Notes: a model not told the origin generated them from the letters alone. DNA of 64,000 nt from Paenibacillus lacisoli (GCF_030580655.1 NZ_JAUQTB010000003.1:248001-312000); one strand, 5' to 3'; shown: positions 26,898 to 36,318, counted from the first letter of the stretch. Numbers and translations are program-made.

Positions 26898-27791
26898 ATG
26901 AATCAGAAGGTAACTTCACTGCTGATGGCCGCAGCGATTGGGGCTGCTGTAACTGCCGGAGCAGCGGGGGCAGATACGGCAGCCATATGGACGATTGCAC
27001 ATCGCGGAGCAGCAGGTTATGCCCCGGAGAACACCGCAGCAGCCTTTGATATGGCCGTTCACATGAAGGCTGATCTGCTGGAGCTGGACGTCCAGCTCAG
27101 CCGGGACGGAGAGCTTGTCGTGATTCATGACCTGAGCGTGGATCGCACGACGAACGGCAAAGGAGAGGTCAGGGATATGACTCTGCGTGAGCTTCAGGCT
27201 CTGGATGCAGGCAGCTGGTATGGTCCGGATTACCGGGGACAGCGCATTTTGTCACTCACCGATTTCCTGACGAGGTACGCACGAACAGGTGTGGGATACC
27301 TAATTGAAATCAAGGAGCCGTCACTGTACCCCGGAATTGAACAGAGGCTCGCGCAGGAGCTGGAAGTTCACGGATTAACCCGCAGCGGTGCTCCGCCGGT
27401 CATCGTTCAATCATTTGATCTGGAGAGTCTGGTCCGCTTCAAACAGTTTCTTCCTTTTATTCCTGTGGGACTGCTCACCTACGATGACCGTGATTTGGAC
27501 AGTGACCGATTGAGAAGGCTGGCTCGTACGGTAGAGTATGTTAATCCGCATCTTGCGCTTGTGACCGAGGAGGCCATCCGCAAGATCCGCCAGTATCATC
27601 TGAAAACGATGGTTTGGACGGTTAGGGAACCGAATCAGGCTGAGCTTTTACTCGCCTACCGGGTGGATGGGATTATTACAGACTATCCTGATTACGTGCT
27701 GTGGCGCAGCAGCAGCTTTGAGACAGAGCAGAAGGAAAACTCCCTCCGATCCGGTCCAAAGGGCATTAACGTTGACGTTAGGTTCAATTGA
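26898..27791 (+). CDS. Secreted glycerophosphodiester phosphodiesterase (GDPD)
   Basis: 297 residues with an N-terminal signal-like helix (residues 1-25, AGAAGADTA cleavage-like end). The GDPD catalytic core is complete: AHRGA and PENT (near 34-45), ELDVQLSRDGELVVIHD with the metal-binding Glu/Asp and second His, and the closing DGIITDYPD. It hydrolyses glycerophosphodiesters to glycerol-3-phosphate outside the membrane, feeding the glp genes. GAGGAG precedes the ATG. A dyad TTCCC-N9-GGGAA lies 60 bases upstream, regulator unknown. Confidence 0.9.
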   Translation: MNQKVTSLLMAAAIGAAVTAGAAGADTAAIWTIAHRGAAGYAPENTAAAFDMAVHMKADLLELDVQLSRDGELVVIHDLSVDRTTNGKGEVRDMTLRELQALDAGSWYGPDYRGQRILSLTDFLTRYARTGVGYLIEIKEPSLYPGIEQRLAQELEVHGLTRSGAPPVIVQSFDLESLVRFKQFLPFIPVGLLTYDDRDLDSDRLRRLARTVEYVNPHLALVTEEAIRKIRQYHLKTMVWTVREPNQAELLLAYRVDGIITDYPDYVLWRSSSFETEQKENSLRSGPKGINVDVRFN

Positions 27792-27884
27792 CGGGGACGC
27801 TGGAAAAGGTTATACTTTTGTATAAGGTTTGCTGCGGCTTTCTGCTGTAGTAACATAACCATAAACATACGCCGAAACTGTCGT

Positions 27885-27913
27885 AAGTGTGGGTGAATAG
27901 CCCGCACTTTTTT
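27885..27913 (+). terminator. Terminator after the GDPD gene
   Basis: Stem AAGTGTGGG (27885-27893) with CCCGCACTT (27901-27909), one G-T pair, then T run. Confidence 0.85.
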
Positions 27914-27957
27914 TATTATAGCTAGTTAATCAGGAACAGAATGAGGCGATTCATACA

Positions 27958-29226
27958 ATGGCAGACATTCAATCGAAAGCCTTGGGCAACGTTCCCGGTC
28001 TGCATCAGGCAGCTGAGCATGTGCTGTCCGTGCTGAGCGGGGTTTTGCAGGCAGATACCGTTTTTATCGCTCATAATGACGGAGTAACCAACCGAATGAT
28101 GAAAGTATTCAACCGTGATGAACCCGTCATTCAGGAAGGAGACGAGCTCCCGTTCTCGTTGACCTACTGCAGCCTTGTCCTGGAGCAGGGTGAAGGGCAT
28201 CTGATCATCCCCAGCACGGCTTCCCATCCTATCGTTAGCAGTTGGAATGTGACTCGGGAGCTCGGAGACCGCTCCTTCATCGGGGTTCCAGTCAGAACCG
28301 AAGATGGATCATGGTGCGGGACGATCTGCGCCTTGGACGATCCCTCTTACAGCTATAGTGATGAGGAAATCGAGGTTCTGCAGTCTATGGCACTGTTCCT
28401 CGGGTATGCAGCGGAATTGGAGCAGGCGGTCAAGACGCTGCAGGCCCGGCAGGAGGAGATGACCGAGATGAACAGCCGGCTGGAACGAACGGCTGAACGT
28501 AATCAGGATCTTCTCTCGCTGATGGGACACGAAATCATGATGCCGCTGACCGGCATCATGGGCATGACCGATCTGCTTCAGGAATCGGAGCTGACCGAAG
28601 AGCAGCGCAATTACGTCGATGTTATTAAGACCAGCAATCAATCCCTGATGGAACTGATTAACGATGTTGTCTATTACAGCCAGCTTGACTCCGGCTCTGT
28701 GCAGATCGAAGAAGAACCCTTTGACCTTCGCTTTATGATAAACAATGTGATTGCCCAGATGCAATTGCGTCTTGATCAATCGGCGTCAGAAATCTCTTTA
28801 AGCGTCCAAGAGGAGATATCCACCGTTCTGATTGGAGATGCCGGTAAGCTGGAATGGGTTATCAGCAAACTGCTGGGCTACGTCGTGCATATTATGGAGA
28901 CCCGCCATATGACCATTGAAGTTGTGCAGGAAGTACATCCCTCTTCCGACATTGCCGAGCTTTGTTTTACGCTGGTTCACCACGATTCAGTTAAGAAAAG
29001 CCAGACCATAGCCCAGCTGATGGATGCGTTTAATGAGGTTCACCATCTCTCCGCCAAAGATCGGGGCACATGGATTGGTCCCGGCTTGTATATCAGCAAG
29101 CAGCTTGTAACCATGCTGGGCGGGAACATCGAAGTCGAGCCTATTGAAGACGAACGAATCCGCCTGTGCTTTACGGTTCCGCTGAGAATTTATCAGCACT
29201 TGGAGGATCAACTGCCGGCTCATTGA
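27958..29226 (+). CDS. GAF-domain histidine kinase-like protein with degenerate ATPase domain
   Basis: 422 residues: GAF domain (about 10-155), short coiled coil, DHp with GHEIMMPLTGIMGMTDLL (His near 191), then an ATPase-like domain. The N-box asparagine region reads GDAGKLEWVISKLLGYVVHIM, with no Asn; the DxGxG loop is replaced by HHDSVKKSQTIAQL; only the late glycine motif GPGLYISKQLVTMLGG is kept. ATP binding is therefore doubtful and it may be a phosphatase or scaffold. The ribosome site is weak. No response regulator is adjacent. The ligand of the GAF domain is unknown. Confidence 0.8.
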   Translation: MADIQSKALGNVPGLHQAAEHVLSVLSGVLQADTVFIAHNDGVTNRMMKVFNRDEPVIQEGDELPFSLTYCSLVLEQGEGHLIIPSTASHPIVSSWNVTRELGDRSFIGVPVRTEDGSWCGTICALDDPSYSYSDEEIEVLQSMALFLGYAAELEQAVKTLQARQEEMTEMNSRLERTAERNQDLLSLMGHEIMMPLTGIMGMTDLLQESELTEEQRNYVDVIKTSNQSLMELINDVVYYSQLDSGSVQIEEEPFDLRFMINNVIAQMQLRLDQSASEISLSVQEEISTVLIGDAGKLEWVISKLLGYVVHIMETRHMTIEVVQEVHPSSDIAELCFTLVHHDSVKKSQTIAQLMDAFNEVHHLSAKDRGTWIGPGLYISKQLVTMLGGNIEVEPIEDERIRLCFTVPLRIYQHLEDQLPAH

Positions 29227-29274
29227 CGTGAATCGCGGAGGATTACACGCGGGGGATTACAATAGAACAGAGGG

Positions 29275-29305
29275 AAAGGTACTGCAAATCCGCAGTGCCT
29301 TTTTT
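29275..29305 (+). terminator. Terminator after the GAF kinase-like gene
   Basis: Stem AAAGGTACTGC (29275-29285) with GCAGTGCCTTT (29292-29302), one T-G pair, then T run. Confidence 0.8.
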
Positions 29306-29358
29306 GTGCTGCATAAACATGGTAAAGTGAAGTTATCAAACCGGAACGGGTGATCGTA

Positions 29359-31710
29359 TTGACGTATACCATTCAAATCTCGGTCAGACCTCTGGTCGAG
29401 TATGTCTACCGCAGCGGCAGCATTCAGGCCGGCTTCCGCACGAACAGCAGCATGCAGGAAGGAACACGGATACACCAGCGTATCCAGCAGACGTATGGCG
29501 AGCAGGACCAGAGAGAGCTGCTGCTCAAGGCAGAGCTGGTATATGAAGAGCTCATCTTCGCCATTGAAGGCCGCTGTGACGGTCTGATTGACAGGGACGG
29601 AGAGCTGATGGTGGATGAAATCAAATCAACCGCATTAAGTCTGGATAGCCTGGAGAACGGATATGAGGTGCACTGGGCTCAGGCTGTCATTTATGGATAC
29701 ATGATTGCGCGGGAGCGGCAGCAGTCGGTGATGCATATTCAGCTGACTTACGTCCAGGTAAATTCCGGAGAAGAGCGGAGACTCCAGCGCACCATGGATT
29801 ATAATCAGCTGGAGGACTATGTGCATCAGATTCTGAAGGCATATGCCCCTTATGCCAGGTTAATGCAGGAACATGAACGCAGGCGCACGGAAAGTCTGGC
29901 CGGTCTCCAGTTCCCTTTCCCGTCTTACCGTGCCGGTCAGCGCCATCTGGCAGGTGCAGTATACAAGACAGTAGCGGAAGGGCAGCAGCTTCTGGCGCAA
30001 GCACCGACCGGGATTGGCAAGACGATCTCCACCCTCTTTCCAGTCATGAAGGCCATGGAGAATGGTGATGTACGGCGTATTTACTATCTGACAGCCCGAA
30101 CGACGACTCGGACGGCTGCGGAAGAAGCGTTCTCCTTGATGGCTTCACAGGGAATGCATGCGCATGTCGTCACTCTAACGGCAAAGGATAAAATCTGCTT
30201 CAAGGAGGAACAGGGATGCGACAGCGGTGAATGCAGCATGTGTGAGGGCTACTATGACCGGATTAATGATGCCCTGCTGGACCTGCTGGGTCATGAGACG
30301 CTCATCACTCGTTCAGTGATCGAACAGTATGCCCGCCGCCATCAGGTCTGCCCGTTCGAATTCTCCCTTGACGCGGCTTACGCCGCTGATGCCGTGATTT
30401 GTGATTACAACTACATCTTTGATCCGCGTATCTCACTGAAGCGGATTCCGGAAGCTGTCCGCAGCCGCAGTGTCCTGCTCGTGGACGAGGCACACAACCT
30501 GGTGGATCGCGCCCGGGAGATGTTCTCGTCCGAGCTGTCCAAGTCGCAGTTCCTGAATCTTAAACGCAGCTTCAAGACCTTGAACCCGGCTGTTGCGCAA
30601 ACGGCAGGAGCTATTAATGCCCATATGCTGGACCTGCGCAAGCAGAGCAGTGACGTGGGCTTCAGCCTCTGGGAAGGGGCTCCCGCTGCCCTGCTCGAAC
30701 TGCTGGAGCCGTTCACTGCGGCGGCAGAAGAGGAACTGCTCCATCCGCACGAGGCGGGAGCTGAATATGCGGAGCTGCTCGATACCTATTTCATGGCCCA
30801 GAACTTTCAGCGCATTGCCCGGCTGTATGATGAGCGCTACGTCACCTATGCTGAAGCATCCCGCAGTGAGCTGCGGCTGAAGATGCTGTGCAGAGACCCG
30901 TCCCAACTGCTGCGGCAGGCTGCACAAGGCTTCCGTAGTACGGTTTTCTTCTCGGCAACCCTGTCTCCCCTTCATTATTACCGGGATATGCTGGGCGCTA
31001 CAGAGGACGATTATACGCTGCAGGTGGCATCGCCTTTTCATAAGGAGCAGCTGGACGTGCGGCTGATGCCTTTATCGATCCGCTACCGTGACCGGGAGCG
31101 TTCCAAAGGACCGATCGCCCGGATGCTGCTGGGACTGGCTGAGGAGAATGGCGGCAATCTGCTCGTGTTTCTTCCTTCCCATGCCTACCTGCGGGAAGTA
31201 TACGAAGCGTTCGTCCTGCTTCAGCCGGATGCCGATATCCTCGTACAGAGCGGGCAGATGAGCGAGGAGGAACGGGATGCCTTCCTTGCTGCTTTTCAGC
31301 CTGAGCCCGCACAGCCTTTAATCGGCTTTGCTGTGCTTGGCGGCATTTTCGCCGAGGGCGTTGATCTGCCCGGTAACCGGCTGAACGGTGTGGTAATTGT
31401 AGGAGTAGGGATGCCGCAGATCGGGGTCGAACGTAATATTCTGCGTGACTATTTCAGCGATACAGGCCGCAGCGGCTTTAATTATGCCTATGTGTACCCC
31501 GGGATGAACAAAGTGCAGCAGGCCGGCGGCAGGCTCATCCGGACCGAGACAGACACCGGGGTGCTGGTGCTGGTGGATGACCGCTTCCTGCAGCTGCCTT
31601 ATGCGCAGCTTCTGCCGGAGGCCTGGCAGGAGTATACCTTATTGACGGCAGGTATCCGTTCAGACGATGATGAGCTTGAACAGGCGATAGATCTGAACGC
31701 AGATCTCTAA
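29359..31710 (+). CDS. Rad3/XPD-type helicase with N-terminal PD-(D/E)XK nuclease domain
   Basis: About 783 residues. N-terminal RecB/Cas4-like nuclease: EGRCDGLID, VDEIKST and QAVIYGYM give the D, E-x-K and Q-x3-Y motifs. Superfamily 2 helicase follows: Walker A QAPTGIGKT near 214, DEAH near 376 and the late GG..EGVDLPG block. Four cysteines between (KICFKEEQGCDSGECSMCEG and VCPFEFS) suit the 4Fe-4S cluster of XPD/DinG helicases. Likely 5'-3' DNA repair. Start is uncertain: TTG 29359 has GGGTGATC just upstream; GTG 29350 is also in frame. Confidence 0.88.
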   Translation: MTYTIQISVRPLVEYVYRSGSIQAGFRTNSSMQEGTRIHQRIQQTYGEQDQRELLLKAELVYEELIFAIEGRCDGLIDRDGELMVDEIKSTALSLDSLENGYEVHWAQAVIYGYMIARERQQSVMHIQLTYVQVNSGEERRLQRTMDYNQLEDYVHQILKAYAPYARLMQEHERRRTESLAGLQFPFPSYRAGQRHLAGAVYKTVAEGQQLLAQAPTGIGKTISTLFPVMKAMENGDVRRIYYLTARTTTRTAAEEAFSLMASQGMHAHVVTLTAKDKICFKEEQGCDSGECSMCEGYYDRINDALLDLLGHETLITRSVIEQYARRHQVCPFEFSLDAAYAADAVICDYNYIFDPRISLKRIPEAVRSRSVLLVDEAHNLVDRAREMFSSELSKSQFLNLKRSFKTLNPAVAQTAGAINAHMLDLRKQSSDVGFSLWEGAPAALLELLEPFTAAAEEELLHPHEAGAEYAELLDTYFMAQNFQRIARLYDERYVTYAEASRSELRLKMLCRDPSQLLRQAAQGFRSTVFFSATLSPLHYYRDMLGATEDDYTLQVASPFHKEQLDVRLMPLSIRYRDRERSKGPIARMLLGLAEENGGNLLVFLPSHAYLREVYEAFVLLQPDADILVQSGQMSEEERDAFLAAFQPEPAQPLIGFAVLGGIFAEGVDLPGNRLNGVVIVGVGMPQIGVERNILRDYFSDTGRSGFNYAYVYPGMNKVQQAGGRLIRTETDTGVLVLVDDRFLQLPYAQLLPEAWQEYTLLTAGIRSDDDELEQAIDLNADL

Positions 31711-31724
31711 GGCAGCCAATCCAG

Positions 31725-31769
31725 AGCAGGCTCCGGTTCGGGGAGAAATCTCCTTGGCCGGGGCCTGCT
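31725..31769 (+). terminator. Hairpin after the helicase gene
   Basis: 12-bp stem with one T-G pair (31725-31736 with 31758-31769), followed by a short TTT. Confidence 0.5.
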
Positions 31770-31804
31770 TTGGTATAAATCGCAGGTTTGCCGAATTGGA
31801 AGGG

Positions 31805-31832
31805 TTGAGAAATGCGGAGGAACTGTTATAAT
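31805..31832 (+). promoter_or_regulatory. Promoter of the ferredoxin-NADP reductase gene
   Basis: -35 TTGAGA (31805-31810), 16-bp spacer, -10 TATAAT (31827-31832). Confidence 0.65.
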
Positions 31833-31841
31833 AAATGAGAG

Positions 31842-31856
31842 TAATTATCATTATCA
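31842..31856. promoter_or_regulatory. Fur box
   Basis: TAATTATCATTATCA matches the 7-1-7 Fur pattern TGATAAT-N-ATTATCA at 12 of 14 positions, the right arm perfectly. It covers the expected transcription start of the next gene, a repressing position. Confidence 0.65.
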
Positions 31857-31954
31857 AACTAAAAACAAGCTTTCGGGAGTTTTTCCAAACCCCCTTACAT
31901 AACGATAATGCAGATGAATGAGACTGAGAGTATATATGGATGGGAGCTAACAGC

Positions 31955-33001
31955 ATGTTTGAGGATCTGGAACTGTATGACGTGACGATTATTGGCGGCG
32001 GACCGGCGGGGATGTATACGGCCTTTTACAGCGGCATGCGCGATCTGAAGACGAAGGTGATTGAATTCAACCCCGAGCTGGGCGGACGAATTCATTATTA
32101 TCCTGAGAAAATCATCTGGGATGTGGGAGGGCTGACCCCTGTTACAGGAGCGCAGCTCATGCAGCAGCTCATCCAGCAGGCACAGACATTCGAACCTGAT
32201 CTGGTCTTTAATCAGCAAATTACCGGACTGGAAAGGCTGGACAATGGTAACTTCATTCTTACTGCAGCAACAGGTGAACGCCATTATACCAAAACCGCTA
32301 TTCTCTGTATGGGGTATGGTGTTCCCAAAATGGCAAAGCTTGAGATTGAAGGGGCGGACCGCTATGAGGTGACGAACCTGCATTATACCGTCCAGGAGCT
32401 GGAGATATTCCGGGGAAGACGCGTGGTCATCTCCGGCGGCGGGAACTCGGCGGTAGACTGGGCCAATGCCCTTGAACCGATTGCGGCAAGTGTGACCGTC
32501 GTGCACCGGCGTGAAGAATTCGGGGGGCATGAGCGGCATGTTGCCCAGATGAGGCAGTCCCGTGTGGACGTGTGTACGCTGTGCGGCATTGCTGAGCTGC
32601 ATGGCTGCGGCTCCTGTATTGAAGAGGTGACGATTGCCCATCTGGAGACAGGAGAATCGATCCGGCTGCCGGTGGATGATGTTATTGTAAACCACGGCAT
32701 GCGCGCAGATCTGGATGCGCTGAAGCAGTGGGGACTGGAAATGAACGAGGGCCATGTCGTCGTGGATGAGAAGATGGAGTCCAATATTCCGGGCATATTT
32801 GCCGCAGGTGATCTTGCGCAATACCCGAACAAAGTACGGCTCATTGCAGGATCTTTTACAGACGGGATCAATGCGGTGAACAATGCGAAGTTAAGAATCG
32901 ACCCGAAGGCAGATAAGGTAGGGTACGTCTCTTCTCATAATGAACGGTTCAAGGAGCGGAACAAAGCGCTTGGACTGGTCGGAGACGAACAGAAAATCTA
33001 A
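31955..33001 (+). CDS. Ferredoxin-NADP(+) reductase, thioredoxin-reductase-like (YumC type)
   Basis: 348 residues. FAD-binding [18 protein letters not shown] at the N-terminus, NAD(P)-binding [17 protein letters not shown] in the middle and the C-terminal [24 protein letters not shown]. The CxxC redox pair of true thioredoxin reductases is absent between the domains, which places it with YumC-type reductases that move electrons from NADPH to ferredoxin or flavodoxin. ATG 31955 with GGAG 8 bases upstream is preferred over the in-frame ATG 31940. A Fur box over the start site suggests induction under iron starvation. Confidence 0.88.
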   Translation: MFEDLELYDVTIIGGGPAGMYTAFYSGMRDLKTKVIEFNPELGGRIHYYPEKIIWDVGGLTPVTGAQLMQQLIQQAQTFEPDLVFNQQITGLERLDNGNFILTAATGERHYTKTAILCMGYGVPKMAKLEIEGADRYEVTNLHYTVQELEIFRGRRVVISGGGNSAVDWANALEPIAASVTVVHRREEFGGHERHVAQMRQSRVDVCTLCGIAELHGCGSCIEEVTIAHLETGESIRLPVDDVIVNHGMRADLDALKQWGLEMNEGHVVVDEKMESNIPGIFAAGDLAQYPNKVRLIAGSFTDGINAVNNAKLRIDPKADKVGYVSSHNERFKERNKALGLVGDEQKI

Positions 33002-33027
33002 CATACAGGTCCTGAATACACAGATTG

Positions 33028-33063
33028 AACTGCTGCTTCTTTTACCAGAGCAGCAGTTTTTTT
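33028..33063 (+). terminator. Terminator after the ferredoxin-NADP reductase gene
   Basis: 10-bp stem (33028-33037 with 33049-33058), 11-nt loop, T7 run. Confidence 0.9.
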
Positions 33064-33239
33064 GTGTTGGGAAACAGCCTTCTGCTGATTGTGCGGCAGG
33101 GAGTGTTTAAAGTATGTTATAAGAAAGAAAAGGTGTCGAATGAAGGCGAAATTTTTATGATTTTGTCACTTTCTCCGCTGTGAAAATGGTATGATGGTAA
33201 GGATTGCGAAAGAAGCTTATATTGGAGGAATGGCTGAGC

Positions 33240-34973
33240 ATGAACCGAAGTCAGACGGCTCACGCAAGTCGTGCCAAAGTGACGATTCTCGTCGTATCCC
33301 TCATGCTGGCTGTTCTGCTGGTAGTCAATACGGTGTATTACTTCTCTGCGCGTTCAGCGCTGATTGAAGCCCAGAATGAGAAGATGAGACTGATTGGCGA
33401 TGAGATTAAAATATCCCTGGAGCTGTCGCTCAAAGGGGAAAAGCAGTTCGAAGACGGATTGGCGGTCTATCTGCGTGCAGCCGCTGTCGCAGCCCAGGCT
33501 CAGCTGGACCCGGATATCGAGAAGGTAACCAATGATGAATTAAAGGTGCTGAGCGCTAAAATCGGTGTCGATCATATTACGCTGATGAAGCGCGAAGGCG
33601 ACGATATTATCGGCTATAAATCCTCTGATCCCAAAGAAATTGGCATGAGTACGAAGGATTGGACGAATGATTGGTTCGAAGCCTTTAACCAGCTGCTGGA
33701 TGGCAAGGAGGTTACTGTCAAGTCGGGTCTCGCTTTACCGCACTACTGGAGCGGTCCGCTAAACACCTCTGCAACGAATATGAGAAATGTAGACAAGTGG
33801 GGATATTACCACGACGGGACGACCAACTATATTATTGATCCGTATATCCATGATACGACCTTCAGGACTTATCAGGAAACGACGGGCGCCAACGCAGTCA
33901 TCCGACGGATTATTGAGAACAATCAGGACAGCCACACGCTGGAAATTACAGTGTTTAACAGTCCGATTTTTCTGAATGAGAAGAAACCGAATATTAACTC
34001 CGGCGTTACCTGGTACCGGGACCGGGAAGTGCTTTTTGGCTCTTATGATTACAAGGACCGTGAGGACAGATCCTATGTCCGGCAGGCTGTCGACCTGGGT
34101 ACGAATACATATTATGAGACAGAGATGAATGGCAAACCCGTCCTGAAGACGTATATGAATGCCCAAACGGAATACCCTGTCGTTATTGGCCTGGTGTCCG
34201 ATCTGTCAGGACTTCAATCGGCGCTCCGGGTACAGCTGGTGCAAATTTCTGTCATCATCGGCATCGTAACCGTTGTGCTGCTGGCGGCCATGCTGGCCGG
34301 GTTGGCGTGGATTCGCCGAATGACCGAACGGGCGGCGCGCAGCGTACAGGATCTGTATGTCGAGAATATTGATTCCCTGTTCCGTTCCATCCGTGAGCAG
34401 CGCCATGATTTTAACAATCACTTAACCACTATCAATTTGCTGGTTGCCCTGAAGCAGTATGACGAGCTGGAGAAATATACCCGGGAGCTGAGCGGAGAAT
34501 CCCGTGTCCTGGGTGAAATGATCAATATTAATGTCCCTGCTCTGTCCGCGCTGATACAGGCCAAGTATACACAGGCGGTTGAGAAACGAATAACTTTTGA
34601 GCATGACATCATGAACCTGAAGCAGCTGGAGCTGGGAACCGTGAAATCAACGGAGCTCGTGCGAATACTCAGCAACCTGATTGATAACGCCTTTGATGCG
34701 CTGCTGCAATCCGATGTCGCAGACAAGATCGTGCGTGTAACCGGGAATTATGAGAAGGGAAGGCTGATTTTCAAAGTGTTCAATAATGGCTTGCCCATTC
34801 CGCCCGAGCTGAGGGAGAAGATCTTCGAGAGCGGGTTCAGTACCAAAGGAGACACGGGACATTCCGGGCTGGGGCTGTCTATTATCCGCGGGGTTCTAGC
34901 CAAATATAAGGGCAGTATTCAACTGGAGAGCAGTGAGCAGGGGACTGAGTTCCGGGTAAGTATTCCGATCTAA
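33240..34973 (+). CDS. Orphan sensor histidine kinase (SpoB/CitA-type) with extracellular Cache-like domain
   Basis: 577 residues. TM1 about 12-36, extracellular sensor about 40-325, TM2 about 328-357, then QRHDFNNHLTTINLLVALKQYDE, where the phospho-accepting His lies in an RHDFxNHL box of the Spo0B-type. The ATPase domain is intact: ILSNLIDNAFDAL, then TGHSGLGLSIIRGVL. The sensor contains many aromatic and charged residues, as in Cache domains that bind small molecules. ATG 33240 follows GGAGG; an upstream TTG is in frame. No response regulator gene is adjacent, so its partner lies elsewhere. Confidence 0.88.
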   Translation: MNRSQTAHASRAKVTILVVSLMLAVLLVVNTVYYFSARSALIEAQNEKMRLIGDEIKISLELSLKGEKQFEDGLAVYLRAAAVAAQAQLDPDIEKVTNDELKVLSAKIGVDHITLMKREGDDIIGYKSSDPKEIGMSTKDWTNDWFEAFNQLLDGKEVTVKSGLALPHYWSGPLNTSATNMRNVDKWGYYHDGTTNYIIDPYIHDTTFRTYQETTGANAVIRRIIENNQDSHTLEITVFNSPIFLNEKKPNINSGVTWYRDREVLFGSYDYKDREDRSYVRQAVDLGTNTYYETEMNGKPVLKTYMNAQTEYPVVIGLVSDLSGLQSALRVQLVQISVIIGIVTVVLLAAMLAGLAWIRRMTERAARSVQDLYVENIDSLFRSIREQRHDFNNHLTTINLLVALKQYDELEKYTRELSGESRVLGEMININVPALSALIQAKYTQAVEKRITFEHDIMNLKQLELGTVKSTELVRILSNLIDNAFDALLQSDVADKIVRVTGNYEKGRLIFKVFNNGLPIPPELREKIFESGFSTKGDTGHSGLGLSIIRGVLAKYKGSIQLESSEQGTEFRVSIPI

Positions 34974-35020
34974 AGAATCCGTGCGCTGCAAAAAAGCTGC
35001 TGAAGTAAGCCGATTGTCCC

Positions 35021-35063
35021 TTGACGGAGAGAATGCGGTCTTTTAAATTTGTATATAATACAA
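35021..35063 (+). promoter_or_regulatory. Promoter region with TTGTAT-N3-ATACAA dyad before the FGE-like gene
   Basis: -35 TTGACG (35021-35026), 17 bp, -10 TAAATT (35044-35049). Immediately after it lies TTGTATATAATACAA (35049-35063), a 6-3-6 inverted repeat placed as an operator would be. A second reading uses the TATAAT inside the repeat as -10. Confidence 0.45.
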
Positions 35064-35218
35064 TTTGCATAGTCGTCGTGTTGAAAAACATGAGTGTATG
35101 TCTGCATCATCAGGATGAAGACGTCGGGTCCAGAATAAGGTTAAAAGAGCCTCCGAGACCACCGGCAGGCTGTCGGCGGTTAAGGGGGCTTTCTTAGAAT
35201 AGACCGGGAGGGATGAGT

Positions 35219-36229
35219 ATGGGTACGGACTTCGGCAGCGCGTTATCCCCGGAAGGGGCAGGGTTCACAAGGAACGGCGCATGGATAAGGACGGATATGG
35301 ATGAACTGCTGGGCATTCCGCCTGCAGTGGAGCCCGCTCTCCCCGATGCCCGGCCGGAGTGGCTCATGCGGTGGCCTGCAGCCAAGCGAATGGTCCAGTA
35401 TGACGGTATGGTATATCTGTCCGGCGGCCAATTTGTAATGACGGGAGCACATAGCCGGACACGGCAGCCATTACACCCGCCGGTTATGAAAGCGGTAACA
35501 ATAAAACCGTTCTATATTGACACTTGTGCTGTGTCGAATGCACAATTTCTCGAATTTACCGAGGATACGGGTTATGTAACGGAAGCGGAAGAGAAGGGAT
35601 CTTCCTGGGTCCATCAGTCGCTGGCTGTTTCAGCAGAGCCTGCCCATGTGCTGCATGAAGGAGAGGACGGGACCTGGATGGCTGTAGCCGGTGCAGATTG
35701 GCGGCATCCCTACGGCCCAGACACCGATCTGTCCGGCAGAATGGATCATCCGGTCGTTCATGTATCGTGGGTAGATGCTGCAGCTTACTGCAGCTGGGCA
35801 GGTAAACGTCTTCCAACGGAAGCCGAGTGGGAGTATGCTGCCCGGGGCGGAAGGGATCTGATGCAGCATTGCTCACCGGTCTCCTCCCTGCCTGTGGAAG
35901 GAAGCCCAGACCGAGTCAATGCAGAGCCGGCCAGAGGGATAATGTACCCGGCAACCTCGCCGGTGCGCTCATTCGTTCCGAACGGGTATGGGCTGTATCA
36001 TATGGCTGATACTCTGTGGGAATGGTGCATTGATTGGCTGGAGCCGCTCCAAGACCATGAGACGGAACGGAATCAAGCCGCAGGAGGCCCTGCTTCTGGC
36101 AACGAGAAGGTGCTGCGCGGCGGCCTGTACGGGGAAACTGCTGATCAATCCCTGCCCTATATCCGAAGAGGGGCTGACCCTGTCCTGAGTGCCTGCTGCT
36201 TTGGGTTTCGCTGTGCAGTCCATGTCTAA
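35219..36229 (+). CDS. Formylglycine-generating-enzyme-fold protein lacking catalytic cysteines
   Basis: 336 residues. FGE-sulfatase (SUMF1) fold markers: GGQFVMTGAHSR, IDTCAVSNAQFLEFTEDTGY, HPVVHVSWVDAAAYCSWAGKRLPTEAEWEYAARGG, NGYGLYHMADTLWEWCIDW, VLRGG and FGFRCA. The catalytic Cys pair expected between RGG and the terminal GFR is missing: RGGLYGETADQSLPYIRRGADP has no Cys. It is therefore unlikely to make formylglycine and may be a binding or scaffold relative. SD GGGAGG favours ATG 35219 over ATG 35213. No sulfatase gene is next to it. Confidence 0.8.
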   Translation: MGTDFGSALSPEGAGFTRNGAWIRTDMDELLGIPPAVEPALPDARPEWLMRWPAAKRMVQYDGMVYLSGGQFVMTGAHSRTRQPLHPPVMKAVTIKPFYIDTCAVSNAQFLEFTEDTGYVTEAEEKGSSWVHQSLAVSAEPAHVLHEGEDGTWMAVAGADWRHPYGPDTDLSGRMDHPVVHVSWVDAAAYCSWAGKRLPTEAEWEYAARGGRDLMQHCSPVSSLPVEGSPDRVNAEPARGIMYPATSPVRSFVPNGYGLYHMADTLWEWCIDWLEPLQDHETERNQAAGGPASGNEKVLRGGLYGETADQSLPYIRRGADPVLSACCFGFRCAVHV

Positions 36230-36270
36230 GCTTCCACGAGCAGCAAATGAGAAAGAATTAAATTCCATAC

Positions 36271-36318
36271 AGCCGATTCCCTGCAGCGGTTCTACCGCAG
36301 AGCGGGGATCGGCTTTTT
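36271..36318 (+). terminator. Terminator after the FGE-like gene
   Basis: Outer stem AGCCGATTCCC (36271-36281) with GGGGATCGGCT (36304-36314), inner GCGG/CCGC hairpin, then TTTTT. Confidence 0.85.
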
